The notes: generated by a model from the letters alone, not told the origin. Shown: positions 45,949 through 58,187, counted from the stretch's first letter. The stretch: 64,000 nucleotides of DNA from Mastigamoeba balamuthi (GCA_902651635.1 CACRSC010000075.1:345406-409405); one strand, 5' to 3'. Made by a program: numbers and translations.

Positions 45949-46565
45949 ATGAGCTCCAGAGAGCGCGCGCGCCGCGAAGACCCGACCGCTGCCGCCGCCG
46001 CCGACGACGACGCCGACCGCCGCGACCGCCGCGACTACCGCAGCAGCCGCCGCCACTCACGCTCCCGCTCCCGCAGCCGCTCGCGGTCGCGGTCGCCCTC
46101 GGGGTCGCGCGGGCGCCGCTGCCACGTCACACGACGATCGCCGTCGCCGCCACGTCATCGGTCGCGCAGCCCCGCCCCCGCGGACCGCAGGCCAGCCAGC
46201 AGTGCCGCGAGCAAGCCGCCGTCGTCGACGTCAGCAGCGGCGACGTCGTCGGTGATGACGTCATCAGGAGGTCCGCAGGGGCAGCAGCAGCAGGGGATGA
46301 GGGGGCAGAGGGGGAAGATGATCGAGGTGGTGTGCAACGACAGGCTGGGGCGGAAGGTGCGGGTCAAGGTCAACGAGGACGACACCATCGGCGACCTCAA
46401 GCTCGTCCTCGCTGCCCAGACGGGCACCCGCCCCGACAAGCTCCGCATCCAGAAGTGGTACATCAACTACAAGGACAACGTCACCCTCCGCGACTACGAG
46501 GCACATCCCCCCTCTCCTCTCCTCCTCTCCACAGCTGGCTGACCCGTTCTCTACTCCCGCAGATA

Positions 46566-46599
<34 letters not shown>

Positions 46600-46601
46600 G
46601 A
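45949..46601 (+). CDS. Hub1/UBL5 ubiquitin-like protein with N-terminal RS-rich extension
   Basis: Hub1/UBL5 is a ubiquitin-like modifier that binds spliceosome proteins such as Snu66 without conjugation and affects splice-site choice. Exons 45949-46500 and 46563-46601 give 196 residues. The last 73 residues (from Met124) are a near-perfect UBL5: [35 protein letters not shown], and the end [12 protein letters not shown] with the double Tyr of the family. Upstream in the same frame are about 120 residues rich in Arg-Ser pairs ([15 protein letters not shown]), an RS domain as in splicing factors. The intron begins with GC and is fixed by the conserved DYE-IHDG junction. The start could instead be Met124 itself (46318), giving an ordinary 73-residue protein; the uninterrupted RS frame argues for the long form. 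Confidence 0.85.
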
Positions 46602-47133
46602 GACCCTCGCTGCTGCTGGCTGCCCTTCTCCCTCGCCTGGAGGTGCAAACAACGTCCCCGTCGCACTGTGTCTATGCACTCGGCCGTCCCGGGGGTCTCG
46701 TGCCCCCCCAGTGAGGCTGTGCTGTGCTGTGCGATGGCCAACGCAGACGCGGCGGCTGGAGAGCTCTCGGGTTCTCGGTCCCTCATAATCTCTATGTATG
46801 CCTGCCGTGTGTGGGCGCTGGTGTTGCTCCTGCAGCCCGCGTGCGCTGCACCTCTGTACATCAGTGCGCGTGGCCGGGGGCGGGAGGCTGGGCGCAGCAG
46901 CCCCGCCCCGGCCTCTGCTGGCCGCCGCCGCTCGCCGCTCGCCGCTCGCCGCTGCTGCTCAGGCGTCGTGGTGGGCCGCGTGGGCCGCGTGGTCCTTGTT
47001 CCTGCGCGCCTTGGGCGTCGCGCACTTGGGCGACCGCGGGCCCGGGCCGCGGGCGCAGTCGCGGGCAGGCTGGCCGCGGGCTCGCGGGGCACCTGCAGCG
47101 CGTCGGCGTCGAGCTTGTGCGGCATGATCGACA
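46602..47133. other. Interval holding the probable true C terminus of receptor 3
   Basis: On the minus strand an open frame shifted by one base relative to the receptor 3 model continues the family tail (SDEMAASMMSIM, then DALQVP, up to about 47080) and stays open to 46592. The assembled frame stops at 47134. The rest is low-complexity GC-rich sequence. Confidence 0.55.
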
Positions 47134-50100
47134 TCATCGATGCCGCCATCTCGTCGCTGAGGTCCGCCGCGTTGGCCGGCTGCCCCGCGTTGGCCGAGCT
47201 GTTGCTCGACTGGTGCGAGTACATCCCCCCGCCCCCTCGGTCGACGGCGGGTTCAGGTCCGGCGGCACCTCGAACGCCCCGAGCGACTGCAGCAGCGGCG
47301 GCAGCGGCGGCGCTGTGAGCGGCAGAGCGCGCGGCGGGAGACAATTGATTTGGGGCTCACGGAGAAGGTGGAGGGCCAGCTGCGCAGGATCTGGAAGATG
47401 GAGGGGCGCCGCTCGGGCTGCGACTGCCAGCAGCGCTCGAGGAGGTCGGCCACCTCGGGGGTCGCGTTGGGCGGCATCTCCGGGGGCCCCAGCTGCGGGC
47501 TGCGCTGCATCTCGACGCCGCAGCCGACGCTGAGCATCGACCCCGGGCCCTCGGCGGAGATGCTGTGCACCGACGGGCTGCCCGAGACGCTCGTCGAGGC
47601 CGAGGCCGAGGACGAGGCCACCAGGGTCATCTCCGGGGGCGCGATGAGCTCCCAGAGGACGATGCCGAAGGCGTAGACGTCGGCCGCCGGCGTCAGCAGC
47701 GTGCCGGCGATCACCTCTGGCGGCTGCCACGCGGCCTTCTTGAGCGTCTTGCCGCCGCCACTCGAGAAGGCGCCCCTCTTGGTGCTGAACCAGAAGTCTG
47801 ACACCTTCACTGTCCCCTTGGCGTCCAACTGGAGCAAGCGAACAGCGTTGAGCGCAAGAAGAGCGAGCGGCACGCCTGATAGGACGCACGAGGAGGTTGC
47901 GAGTGCAGATGCTGCCGTGGATGATCGGCGGCTTGCACGAGTGCAGGTACGCAATGCCCTTGACAACGTCCTGCGCACGAGGTTGCCAACGTCAGGGCTG
48001 AAGGAGGGAGGGCGCTCGTACGAATGCCATGGCGACGAGCGAGTACACAGTAGCGTAGCGCTTCTCTCTGACGAGGTAGTCGGCGAGGGTGCCGCCCTCC
48101 ATGTACTCGGTGACGACGAGGAGCTCGTTGCGGGTCTCGCAGTAGCCCATGAGCATGAGGAGGTTGGGGTGGTGGTGCTTGTGCAGCAGCAGCACCTCCT
48201 CCTTGATCAGCCGCTGGTCCTCCTTGGGCGTCGCCTTCTTGTCGATCACCCGCACCGCCACTGTCGTCCCGTGCCAGTCCGCCATGTACATCGACCCGAA
48301 CCTGCCCTGGCCCAGGCACTTGCCCAGCTCGATCTCTGTCTTGCGGATGTTGAAGAACTCCACTGTTCTCCTCTGCGGTGCGGGGTGTCAGTGCCCGTGG
48401 GGACCAGAGAGCGAAGCAGGCAGACCGTTCTCCAGACGACGAGGGTCAGGACCAGCACGCACAGCATCGCGGCGCCGCCGAGGCCGATGGCGAGGCCGAG
48501 GATCAGACTCAGGTGGTCGTCGGACTGGATCTTGTCAAAGGGCATGTAGTCGCGCCCGTGGTCGCTGATGTCGCTGTAGGTCCTCGAGGCGTTCTGCCCG
48601 ATGATGCCGCGGACGATGTAGACCGTGTCGAGGCCCTGGTTGCAGCACTGGTGCGAGTCGCCGCTGCACGAGTCCCTGAAGGGACCGACCTGCACGCCGC
48701 CGATGGTGAAGACCGACTGCTTGTAGACGGCGTTGATGATGTCGCTGGCCATCAGCGTCTTGTTGGGCGTGGTGCCCTTGGCCACGTCGATGACCTGCGC
48801 CAGGAACTTGCCCACGAAGAAGCTCTGGAACGCCGCGTCGTTGGCCTCGGCGCCGGCGACCCACTTGGTGAACTCTGTGCGCAGCGCCGACGAGGTGGAG
48901 AACTTGACGAGCGGCGGCGACACCATGACGCGGTACGTGACGTTCTTGAGCGACTCGTCGTGGACGACCTCGGCCCCCGGGGGCGAGACGACCTGCGAGT
49001 TGAGCAGGCGGTAGGCCATGATGCCCTCGACTTCGGCGACGTTGAAGACGCCGCCCAGCACGAAGAACCCGCTGAGGTCTTTGTTCTGCCGGATGTACTC
49101 GGCCACCTTGCCCTGGACGGGCGCCTCGCCAGCGTACGCGTAATTCAGATCGTGACCGCTCTGAATCTTCATCTGAATGGGCGGACGTCTCAGCGGTGGT
49201 GCCAAGTGAAGAGTGCGACTTACTGTTGCCGAATAATTTTTGTACGCAATGTCGAAGTACTCTGCGCACTCCTTGGTGTACTGGCTGTAGTCGTTCAAGA
49301 GCACCTTTACTTTGGTGACAGCAGGCTTCGATTGGAAGAACCTGACAGCGGCAACGGCCTCGTCCTTTGACGAGGGGAAGAGGTGGATGATGTCCCTGTG
49401 CTTGGGCGGTGAGGCGCGGGAGCCTGCGCGGTGCGGAGAGCTGCGCACCTTTTGATGGGGTAGTGCAGGTCCCACAGCCCGGGCAGCGGCGAGATCACCG
49501 CGAGGCCCTTGAGCAGGTCGATGTCCGAGGCGTTGTGGAGCTGCGGGTTGGCGACGGCTACGACCCCGCCCTTGCCGCCCAGCTGGCCCGAGACGGCGCC
49601 GATGTCGCCCTGCAGCGACCGCAGCAGGACGACGTTCTCGCCGGCCGAGTTGTGGCTGTTGGCCGCGCCCAGCACGCCGATGCGAACGCTGTCGTCGACC
49701 TCGGTGTCGGGGGTGTCGACGGTGGCCACGAGCGTCACGCTGCCGTTGTCGGACCAGCTGGGCGACGTGCAGCCCGCGAACCGCATCGTGGCGCCCGACA
49801 TCTGCGCCTGCGACTTGTTCGTGTAGAAGTACTGCGACATGAAGACCTCGTGGACGCCCTGGTTGCACGCCTCGCTCGCGGCCTGCGTGTCGGTGCCGCC
49901 GCTGAGACCGCCGTCGCCGTAGGGCCCCAGCGTCATGCCCAGCACGTTGAACGTCCGCACGTCCACAAACGTCGTGTAGAGGAAGTCGCCGGGCGTCACG
50001 TCGAGGCCGTTGCGGGCGATGGTCTGCTGGAGGACCTCGTAGATGAACCAGCCCGTCAGGTAGCCCTCGAGCGCCGCGTGCGTCTTGTGCTGGAGGCTCA

Positions 50101-51460
50101 GTGCGTTGAACTTGCGCAGCAGCGAGATGTCGTCCAGCGAGTCCGAGGCCGAGGGCCAGGGCATGTTCTGCGTGAAGTACATGCTGATGCGCTTGCGGGC
50201 CAGCTTGGCCTGCACGTCGGACGTCAGGCGCACGTCGAGGTCCTCTGGCGAGACCCACGACACAAAGTACATGGCGATGTCGTGCACGTCTGCGCGCGTG
50301 CTGTTGGCGATCATCGCGACGACCTGGCCCGTCGTGTTGGGCGTCGTCGACACGATGATCGCTCGGGGCACGCCCCGGCTGAACAGCTCCGCCTCGCCTC
50401 TCTTGAGGTCAGCGCTGCTGAGCCGCCTGCAGGCGAGCACCGGAAGGACTCAGAGGAACCGCGGGGGAGACAAGAGAGGCGGAAGGGGCACGTACTCGCC
50501 CTGGCCGAGGAACGTGTGCGACAGGACGCCGCTGCTGTTGCCGATGAGGACCCGGAGGGCCTTGTCGACGTAGTCCATCGAGTCCTGGTCGTAGAGCATC
50601 TTGTGCCCGACGTACGAGACGCTCGACAGCGTCGCCCAGTTCTGCGAGATGACCGACAGCACCGCGTCGAGCTCGTCCCTCCCCGACGCCCTCACGTTGA
50701 CGACCAACGGCAGCTTCAAGGTCGTCGCGCTCCCTGCGCCGCCCACATGACGTCAGCGCGTGGTGGGGGGACCACGCGGGTGGTTTCCCGATGCGGTGGC
50801 GTCGTCGGGTCGGTCGCACCGGTGCGCGAGAAGAGGGCGGCGTAGTCGGCGACGCTGCGCAGCTTCTGGCTGGCCGACTGCGTGCCCACGAGCGGCACGC
50901 CGTAGGCCGAGAGGTTGCCCAGCAGCGCGGGCTCGGTGGCGCTGGTGCCCGTGGAGGTGGCGATCAGGAACGCGCAGTCTTCCAGCGCCAGCCTCTTCAC
51001 GTTTTTCAGCAGGTCCTCCTGTGCTCGCCGGAAAAGGAACACACACCCCGCAAAACGCGCAGCGCCGCGTCAGAGCCCGCCCCGGGGTGGGGCGTTGCAG
51101 GGAAAGCGGGTCCACTGTATGGCATTCCGCCGTTTTTTCCCTGGGCCCGAAACGGGCAGTGCAGAGGCCCAGCAGGGGCGCAGGTGCAGGAGGGCTGTGC
51201 GGGCGGGAAAAAGAGCTCTCGCTGACCTCGGTGTCGTGGCTGTAGGGCTGCAGGTGCAGGCGCAGCGTCGTCAGCTGCGAGGCCTCGGCGATGGCCGCCC
51301 GGAGGCCCTCGGAGGCGCCCTGCTCGATCTGCGACAGGCCTGCCGAGTGCCCGATGACGATCAGGCCCGTCATGTTGGGGTTGTTGCATTTCAGTGCCCG
51401 CGCACTAACGGCCGCGCAGGCGACGAGGGCGACCGCAGCCGCCGCTGCAAATGCGCGCAT
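47134..51460 (-). CDS. Receptor 3: double PBP1 ectodomain, TM, pseudokinase; frameshift near C terminus
   Basis: Exons (minus): 51460-51227, 51018-50820, 50733-50496, 50426-49449, 49395-49224, 49160-48426, 48372-48022, 47970-47890, 47828-47361, 47286-47134, giving 1202 residues as assembled. Signal peptide, two PBP1 modules (GPYGDGG...CNQGVHEVF and GPFRDSC...CCNQGLDTVY), membrane helix (LGLAIGLGGAAMLCVLVLTL) and kinase fold are present. The kinase shows the family losses: VAVR, IHGS and SDFW. The tail starts SLGAFEVPPDL, then loses the family frame in a run of six G (minus strand; 47225-47230). One more G would restore YSHQSSNSS...SDEMAASMMSIM, which matches the other tails. The shift is therefore probably a sequencing error or a recent mutation, and the true end lies below 47134. 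Confidence 0.83.
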
Positions 51461-52161
51461 CGTGTCGTGGGTGGTGTCGGGTGGTGGCGTGCACGCAAGA
51501 CGGTACGGTGGGGGTGCTGCGAGGGGGGGAAGTGGGGCTGTCCCTGTCGCCCGTGCTGTTTAGGTGTGGGGATTCAGTGCATTTGGGTTTGATCTCTTAT
51601 CGCGCGCATGCAAAAAGAAACCACGTTTTTCCCGGTTTGTTCACAAATACTGATGCAGTTCCCGGGCCGGGCTGGCTTGGCCCCCCCGCGCCAGAGAACG
51701 ACCACGGCAAGCGCGCTACGCCTGCGGCATGTGCCGGGCCTGCGTGGGTGGGCTGCGATCCACGGTGGCGTGGCGGGCAGCAGAATAACGGCGCAGGTGG
51801 AAAACCGCCCCCTGGGGAAATTGGGCCCCGTACCCCCAGAGGCCGCGGGGGCAACTCCTGCCTGGTGCTCAGAGAGGTCCGAATCCCAGAGTAATACCCG
51901 CGTCTGGTTCGGCGCCGTCTTTGTCTTTGAGGCGTCTGGAGCCGGAGGAGCCGAGGGAATGAAGTCCATTTGCGATGTCCCAATGTGGCAGTGCGGGACA
52001 AAAAGCAATCCCGTAAGAGGGCCAGACCACTGCCCAGAGCCAGAGCCAGGTTCGCGGAAATGGGCTACAGCAACAGGATTTCTCCCGCATTTATGCGCAA
52101 ACGGAAGACAGCAGTGCACATTTTAATACCTTTTGGAGGTTCTTGTGACAATTGACACCCC
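51461..52161. other. Intergenic, between receptor 4 (3' end) and receptor 3 (5' end)
   Basis: No gene is supported. It should contain the receptor 3 promoter, since both neighbours are on the minus strand. Only non-conserved frames are visible. Confidence 0.45.
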
Positions 52162-53524
52162 TCAGGCGTCGCCGCGGTACACTGGGGAAGGCGGTGCCCT
52201 GCCCGCAGTCGGCAGTACTGGGGGGAGGCGCCCCATCGCGGCGAGACCGGTGGGGTCGCCGGGCGTCTGGAGCGCGACAGAGTCGAACGTGAGCGGCATG
52301 AACGACACCATCGACATGTCCTCGTTGAGGTCCACGTGCCTCATCGCGTTGGCTGTGCTGTTGCTCGAGTACTGGCCCGCTGCGCACGAGCTGCCGTCGT
52401 ACGACGACGGGTTCTGCAACAGGTCCTGCGGTATCTCGAACGCACCGAGCGACTGCGAGCCGTGGCCCGTGAGCTGCGGAGAGGGGGACAGCAGCAGCGA
52501 ATTAAATACTCACAGCGAATGTGTTGGGCCAGTTGCGCAGGATCTGGAAGATGGAGGGGCGGCGCTCGGGCTGCGTCTTCCAGCAGCGCTCCAGCAGGTC
52601 GGCCACCTCTGGCGACGCGTTGGGCGGTATCTCCGGGGGGCCCAGTTGTGCGCTGCGCATCTCCGCGCCGCCGCTGACGCTCGCCAGCATCGACGCCTGG
52701 ATGGGGGCGGACGAGGAGGACTGCGCGGACAAGCCCTCGGAGCCGGTGCCCGAGGCCGACTGCGTCATGTCGGCAGGAGCGATGAGCTCCCAGAGGACGA
52801 TGCCGAACGAGTACACGTCGGTCGCCGGCGTCAGGATGGTCCCGGCGATGACCTCTGGCGGCTGCCACGCTGCCCTCTTCTGCGACTTGCCGCTGCCCGT
52901 GGACGAGAAGGCGCCCTTCTTGTTGCTGAACCAGAAGTCCGACACCTTCACTGTCCCCTTGGTGTCCAGCTGCGCGGGGCGGCTGCGTCAGTGGAGAGGA
53001 GCAGATGGATGGGAAGCTCACAAGGAGGTTTCTGGAGGAGATGCTGCCGTGGACGATGGGCGGCTTGCACGAGTGCAGGTACGCAATGCCTTTGAGCACA
53101 TCCTGCGGATTGGCGTCGTCAGCGAGCCCGTCCCATACGGAAGCGAGGACAACGTACGAAAGCCATGGCGACGAGCGTGTAGACCTCGCTGGTGCGTTTC
53201 TCCTTCCTGAGGAAGTCGGCGAGTGTTCCGCCCTCCATGTACTCGGTGACGACGAGGAGCTCGGTCTTGGTCTCGCAGTAGCCCATGAGCATGAGGAGGT
53301 TGGGGTGGTGGTGCTTGTGCAGCAGCAGCACCTCCTCCTTGATCAGCCGCTGGTCCTCCTTGGGCGCTGCCTTCTTGTCGATCACCCGCACCGCCACTGT
53401 CGTCCCGTGCCAGTCGGCCATGTACATTGCCCCGAACCGACCGTTGCCCAGGCACTTGCCCAGCTCGATCTCTCCCTTGTGGATGTTGAAGAACTCCACT
53501 GTCCTCCTCTACAATGCGAGTGAG

Positions 53525-53555
<31 letters not shown>

Positions 53556-56500
53556 CCACGCACAGTCCTCCAGATGACGATACTAATGATCAGCACGCAG
53601 AGGACGGCGCCGCCGCCCACGCCGATGGCGAGGCCGAGGACCATCTTGAGGTTGTCGTCGACCGCCGCCTTCTCCAGCGGGATGTAGTCGCGGCCGTAGT
53701 CGCCGATGACGTACGTCCTGGAGATCTTCTGGCCGACGACGCCCTTGACGACGTAGACGGTGCTGAGGCCCTGGTTGTTGCAGTCGCGGCTGCTGCTGCA
53801 CGAGTCCTTGAACGGCCCGATCTGCACGCCGGCGACGCTGAAGACGGAGCGCTTGTAGACGGCGTCGATGATGTTGTCCGCCGTCAGCGTCGTGTTGGGG
53901 TTGCTCTCCTTGGCAAAGTCGATGACCTGCGAGAGGAACTTGCCCACGAAGAAGCTCTGGAACGACGCGGCGTCCTGGTCCGCCGACGAGACCCACGTCG
54001 AGTACTCCGTGCGCAGCGCCGACGTCGACGCGAAGCCCAGCATGGGCGGCGACAGCACGAGGCGGTACGTGACGTTCTTGGCCGCGGGGTTGAGGATGAC
54101 GCCGCTGCCCGCGGGCGTCGTGACCTGCGAGTTCATGAGGACGTAGACCGTGTGGCCCGCGATGTCGTGCGCGTTGAAGACGCCGCCCAGGATGAAGAAC
54201 CCGTCGAACTCGGGGTGCTCGAGGATGAACTTGGTCGCGCTGCTCACCACCCCGCTGGGCACCGAGTACGTGAAGTTGTGCTGCGCAGAGGAGCACGCCG
54301 GGGGGTCAGTGGGCTGCGCGGCGGGAGGGCGACGGCGAGCGACGCCAAAGACGAATGCAAACCACAGAGTCATCAGAGGCATTGCTCACTTCGTGGCTCT
54401 TGAGCAGCTCCTCGGTGTACTCGGCGCACTGCCGCGAGTACTCGCTGTCGTCGTTCCTGAGGACCGCGAGGTTGGTGACCTTGAACTTGGACAGCGTCTT
54501 GGACACGAAGAACTGGAACGCCGCGTTGGCCTCGTCCCTCGACGTGGGGAACATGTTGATCACTCTCCTGCGGCGGCCCAGAGGTCAGCGCGGGTGCGGA
54601 GGGGGCAGCGGGAGCGAGCGGGGGCGGCCGCGCCTGTTGAAGGGGTGGCGGAGGCCCCAGAAGCCCGGGATGGGGGCGATGAGCGCAAAGGCATTGAGGA
54701 GGTCGGCGTCGGCCTCGTAGGAGAGCTTGGGCTGGGCGACCACGACGACCTTGCTGGCCTGCAGCTGCGCGGCGACGGCGCTGATGTTGCCCTTGACCGA
54801 GCGCAGCAGGACGGCGTTTTCGCCCTCGGCGTTGTGCGCGTTGACGGCCGCGATAACGCCCGAGCGCGACGTCGAGTCCTGCGAGCTCTGCGTCTCGTCG
54901 AGCGAGCCGACGACCGTCAGCGTGCTGCCCGACGACCACTTGGGCGCCGTGCAGCCCGCGAACTTGGCCGTGGCGCCCGAGATCTGCGCCAGCGTGCCGT
55001 TGGACGGGAAGTACTGCGTCAGGAAGACCTCGTGGACGCCCTGGTTGCACGCGTCGGCGGTGCCCTGCGTCGACGCGCTGGTGGTCCCGCCGTCGCCGTA
55101 GGGCCCCAGCGTCATGCCCTGCACGTTGAACGTCCGCACGTCCTCGAAGACGGCGTTGAGCAGGTCGCCGCGCGTGGGCAGCAGCGCGTTGCGGATGCCC
55201 GCCTGCTGGATGGCCTCGTAGAGGAACCAGCCCGTCAGGTACCCCTCGAGCGCCGAGCGCGTCTTGCGCGCCGCCGAGGCGACGAACTTGGAGAGCAGCG
55301 GGATGTCCGTGTCCGCGTCGGCGACGGCGGGCGTGGGCATGTTCTGCGTGAAGTACATGGCGATGTTCTTGCCCGACAGCAGCGACCGCGTCTCCGAGTC
55401 GAGGCGCGCGTCGAGGTCCTCGGCCGACGCCCACGACACGAAGTACAGCGCCAGGTCGCGCGCCTGCGCCCGCGTGGTGCGCGCGAGCCGCGAGACGAAC
55501 TTGGCGGTCACGTTGGGCGTCGCGTAGACGACGACCGCCCTTGGCGCGGCCGCCCCGAAGAGGTCGCTCTCCACCGCGTCCAGCCGCTCCGCCGTCAGCA
55601 GCCTGCGCCCGCGGGGGTCAGTGATAGGGCTGCCGGGTCCCGCGCGCACGCTTCTGTGCCGAGGTAGGCCTGCGAGAGGACGCCGCTGGTGCCCGTGAGC
55701 GTTGCGAGCGAGTTGTTGACGTATTCGAACTCGGCCTTGTCGAGGGCCCTGTCGGCCGCCACGAACGAGACCCGCGGCAGCGTCGACCAGTCCTGCGCCA
55801 GCACCGACAGCACCGCGTTGAGCTCGTCCGTGGCCGACGCCCGCACGTTGACGACGTAGGGCAGCGTGACCTTCTTGCCCGCTGCGGCAGAGTTGCACGT
55901 CCTGTGAGCCGTCGTGCGAGAAGCGCACTGGAATTCCATTCGGTTTGCATACACGTCCGGGCGAAGTTGATGGCGAGGCCGTCGACGTCGCGCAGGGCGA
56001 GGCTGGCGCTGAGCGAGCCCACGAGCGGGACGCCGTAGGAGCTCAGGTTGCCGAGCAGCGCGGGCTCGGTGGCGGCGTCCGCTGTCGTGGCGGCGATGAC
56101 AAACGCGCACTCCTCCTCGGCCAGCCGCTTCACGTTGGCCATCAGCCCCGCCTGCGCATACCCCGCGACCGCCCCGACGCCGCCCCCACGCCTCCCAGTG
56201 AGCCAGCGTCTTTGATGCCCGCACGGGAGCGCTCCTTTGTTGGGGCATGGAATTCCCGGCCCCCGAGACGCGATAAAAAGACGAGGGCTGTTACGGGAAA
56301 AACGGACTGACGCACCTCGTCGGCGTGCGTGAGCTGCACGAGGCGCAGGGGCAGCGTGGTGAAGCGCTTGGCGTCGGTGTAGGCGGCCAGGAGGCCCTCG
56401 GCTGCGCCCCGCTCGATCTGGGAGGCCCCCGCCGACTGCCCGATGACAATCTCTGTCGCGTTGGCGCACCTGGCGGGCAGGCCGGCCGCTGCAGCCGAGG

Positions 56501-56573
56501 GGGCCACGCAGACGCACGCGACGACGAGGGCGAGGGCGAGGGCAGCGGCAGCACCGGCTCGTGTGTGGGGCAT
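52162..56573 (-). CDS. Receptor 4: double PBP1 ectodomain, TM, pseudokinase (complete)
   Basis: Exons (minus): 56573-56316, 56151-55953, 55881-55650, 55602-54634, 54567-54390, 54280-53564, 53508-53158, 53102-53022, 52969-52514, 52452-52162, giving 1243 residues in frame. The signal peptide (ALALALVVACVCVA) is clear. First PBP1 module contains VNVRASATDELNAVL and GPYGDGG; second contains FFILGGVFNAHD and GPFKDSC. Helix MVLGLAIGVGGGAVLCVLIISIV is followed by the kinase-like domain with GNGRFG, VAVR, VHGS and SDFW. The tail has SLGAFEIPQDL and MSMVSFMPL..DSVALQTP. The fourth intron begins with GC (54633), set by phase and by the conserved RVINMFP start of the next exon. The sixth intron holds a GA microsatellite. 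Confidence 0.87.
53524..53553. repeat. (GA)n microsatellite in a receptor 4 intron
   Basis: A GA dinucleotide run lies in the short intron between the helix exon and the kinase exon of receptor 4, making up about half of that intron. Confidence 0.85.
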
Positions 56574-56960
56574 AGCGGTGTGGGGGTTGGAAGGCTTGCC
56601 CGGGGGGTTGGGGGTGGGGGTGGTGTGCGAGGCCGAGGAGCAGTGGTGCACTGGTACTGCGAGACCCGAGTGCAGTGCGTAATCAAACCCGGTTTTTTCT
56701 CAACCGAATCTGGGATGCACTTCGCCTTTTCCGCGTCCTGGTCCGATTTTTAAAACACTCGCCCCAACCACCAATCACCGCCAGATTTCAGCCATTCCGA
56801 CCCGCGGTTCTGGGCCGCCCGGCGCGCGCCACGCTGCCCGTGCCCGCGGCCTCCGATTTTCCCTCGAAATCCAGTGGAAAACTGCCACGTGAGTTACGGC
56901 TCTCGGAGCGAATTCTCTCCGTGTTTTCGCCTGTTGCGGTTTCTCCCAACGGCTACGCAG
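56574..56960. other. Divergent intergenic region, possibly with 5' exon(s) of the PARG-like gene
   Basis: Between the receptor 4 start (minus) and the supported part of the PARG-like gene (plus). A good donor GTGAGT at 56889 and acceptor at 56960 suggest an intron, but no in-frame ATG exon joins it. The 5' end of that gene is therefore unresolved. Confidence 0.4.
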
Positions 56961-57963
56961 CAGAAGCAGCAGCAGCAGCAGCAGCAGGGGCACCGCTACC
57001 GCACGTCAGCGGCCCTGCGCGAGGCCCTGGAGGGGCAGCGGCCAGCGTACCCGTGGGCGCCCGTGCGCGGCGTGCGCGAGGCCAACGACCGCCTGCTCGC
57101 CTGCGGCCTCGTCGCGCGCCCCCCGCCCGCCGAGCTCGTCCGCTGCCCCGCTGACGCTGCTACTGCTGCCGCTGCCACGGCCACCAGACCGCAGCGGCAG
57201 CGGCACGGGGAGACGGAGGTGTGCGTGGCGCACGTGGACGCGGTGACGGCGGCGCTGGGGGCCGGGGGGGCCGGCGGTCGTCCTGAGCTTCGCGGACCCG
57301 CAGAGGCCCGGGGGCCGCTACGCCAGCGGGGGCCGCGCGCAGGAGGAGGACCTCTGCCGCCTGCTGCCCCAGCTCCACGCCTCCCTCGTCGCAGCCGCGG
57401 CCTACCCGCTCGCCCCGGGCGACGCGCTCCTCTCCCGCTCGCTGCTCGCCCTCCGCGCTCCCGGCACCTACGAGCTCTGCCCTGCGCTCCGCGGGGCCCG
57501 CGGGGACCCGCTGGCCGCCCGGGGGCCCGTGGGCCACGCGGGCAGCGCGTCCGCGAGCGCTGCCGGGGCGCTGGGCGAGGCCTGCGGGGCCCGCGGAGTC
57601 TGCGAGGCCCTCGGGGTCCGCGAGGTCGACGTGGTCTCTGCGGCGATGCCCTGCGGGGCGGCGGACAGGCGGCCCAGGGGCGGCTGGCGGGGGTCGCCCT
57701 GGTGGGCCGCCGCGACGCTGAGCGTGCGGGCGGCGCTGCACGCGATGGCCGTGTCGGGGAGGGACAACGCCGTGCTGGGCGCCTTTGGCTGCGGGGCGTT
57801 CGGGAACCCCGCGGGGCCTGTGGCGCAGGTCTTCCGCGAGCAGCTGCTCTCCCCCGAGTTCCGGGGCGCCTTCCGCAGGGTCGTCTTCGCCATCCTCGAC
57901 CCCCTGGGCACCGGCAACATCGGGCCCTTCAGGCGCGAGCTCGCGGGCATCGACGACGAGTGA
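56961..57963 (+). CDS. PARG-like macrodomain protein (TIGR02452/DUF2263 type), frame broken once
   Basis: Related to microbial-type poly(ADP-ribose) glycohydrolases, which remove ADP-ribose from proteins. After a short poly-Gln run (CAG repeats, 56961-56987) the frame reads YRTSAALREALEG...VAHVDAVTAALGAGG. It then shifts at a run of seven G (57264-57270) into AVVLSFADPQRPGGRYASGG, AQEEDLCRLLP and finally GAFGCGAFGNPAGPVAQVF, RVVFAILDP, IGPFRRELAG. The PGGxY...QEEDLC segment with adjacent Glu residues and the GAFGCGAFGN loop are family hallmarks. One G fewer in the run joins the frames, so a sequencing or assembly indel is likely; a real frameshift cannot be excluded. The start is not determined. 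It ends tail to tail with receptor 5. Confidence 0.7.
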
Positions 57964-58187
57964 CGAGCGACGCGCATCCGCCAGGACAGCAGCGCAGCAG
58001 CGCAGCGCAGCGCACAGCCACGGGTGGAGCGGAGACGGCAGGGCATCTCGCCACACACCGAGGCCAGACACTACACAAACGCACGTGGAGTCCATCGCTG
58101 CATCTCTGCGGCTGGCTGTTTGATTCGCGGCGCGATGGACAAGGACTGTGTTCACTTTATTGCCTGGGCGTTGGCAACGAGGGCCTC

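Noticed and set aside
49409-50845. 478-codon plus-strand frame over receptor 3, and similar ones over receptors 4 and 5
   Set aside because: Antisense shadow of the PBP1 exons; the minus-strand frames are conserved among paralogues and these are not.
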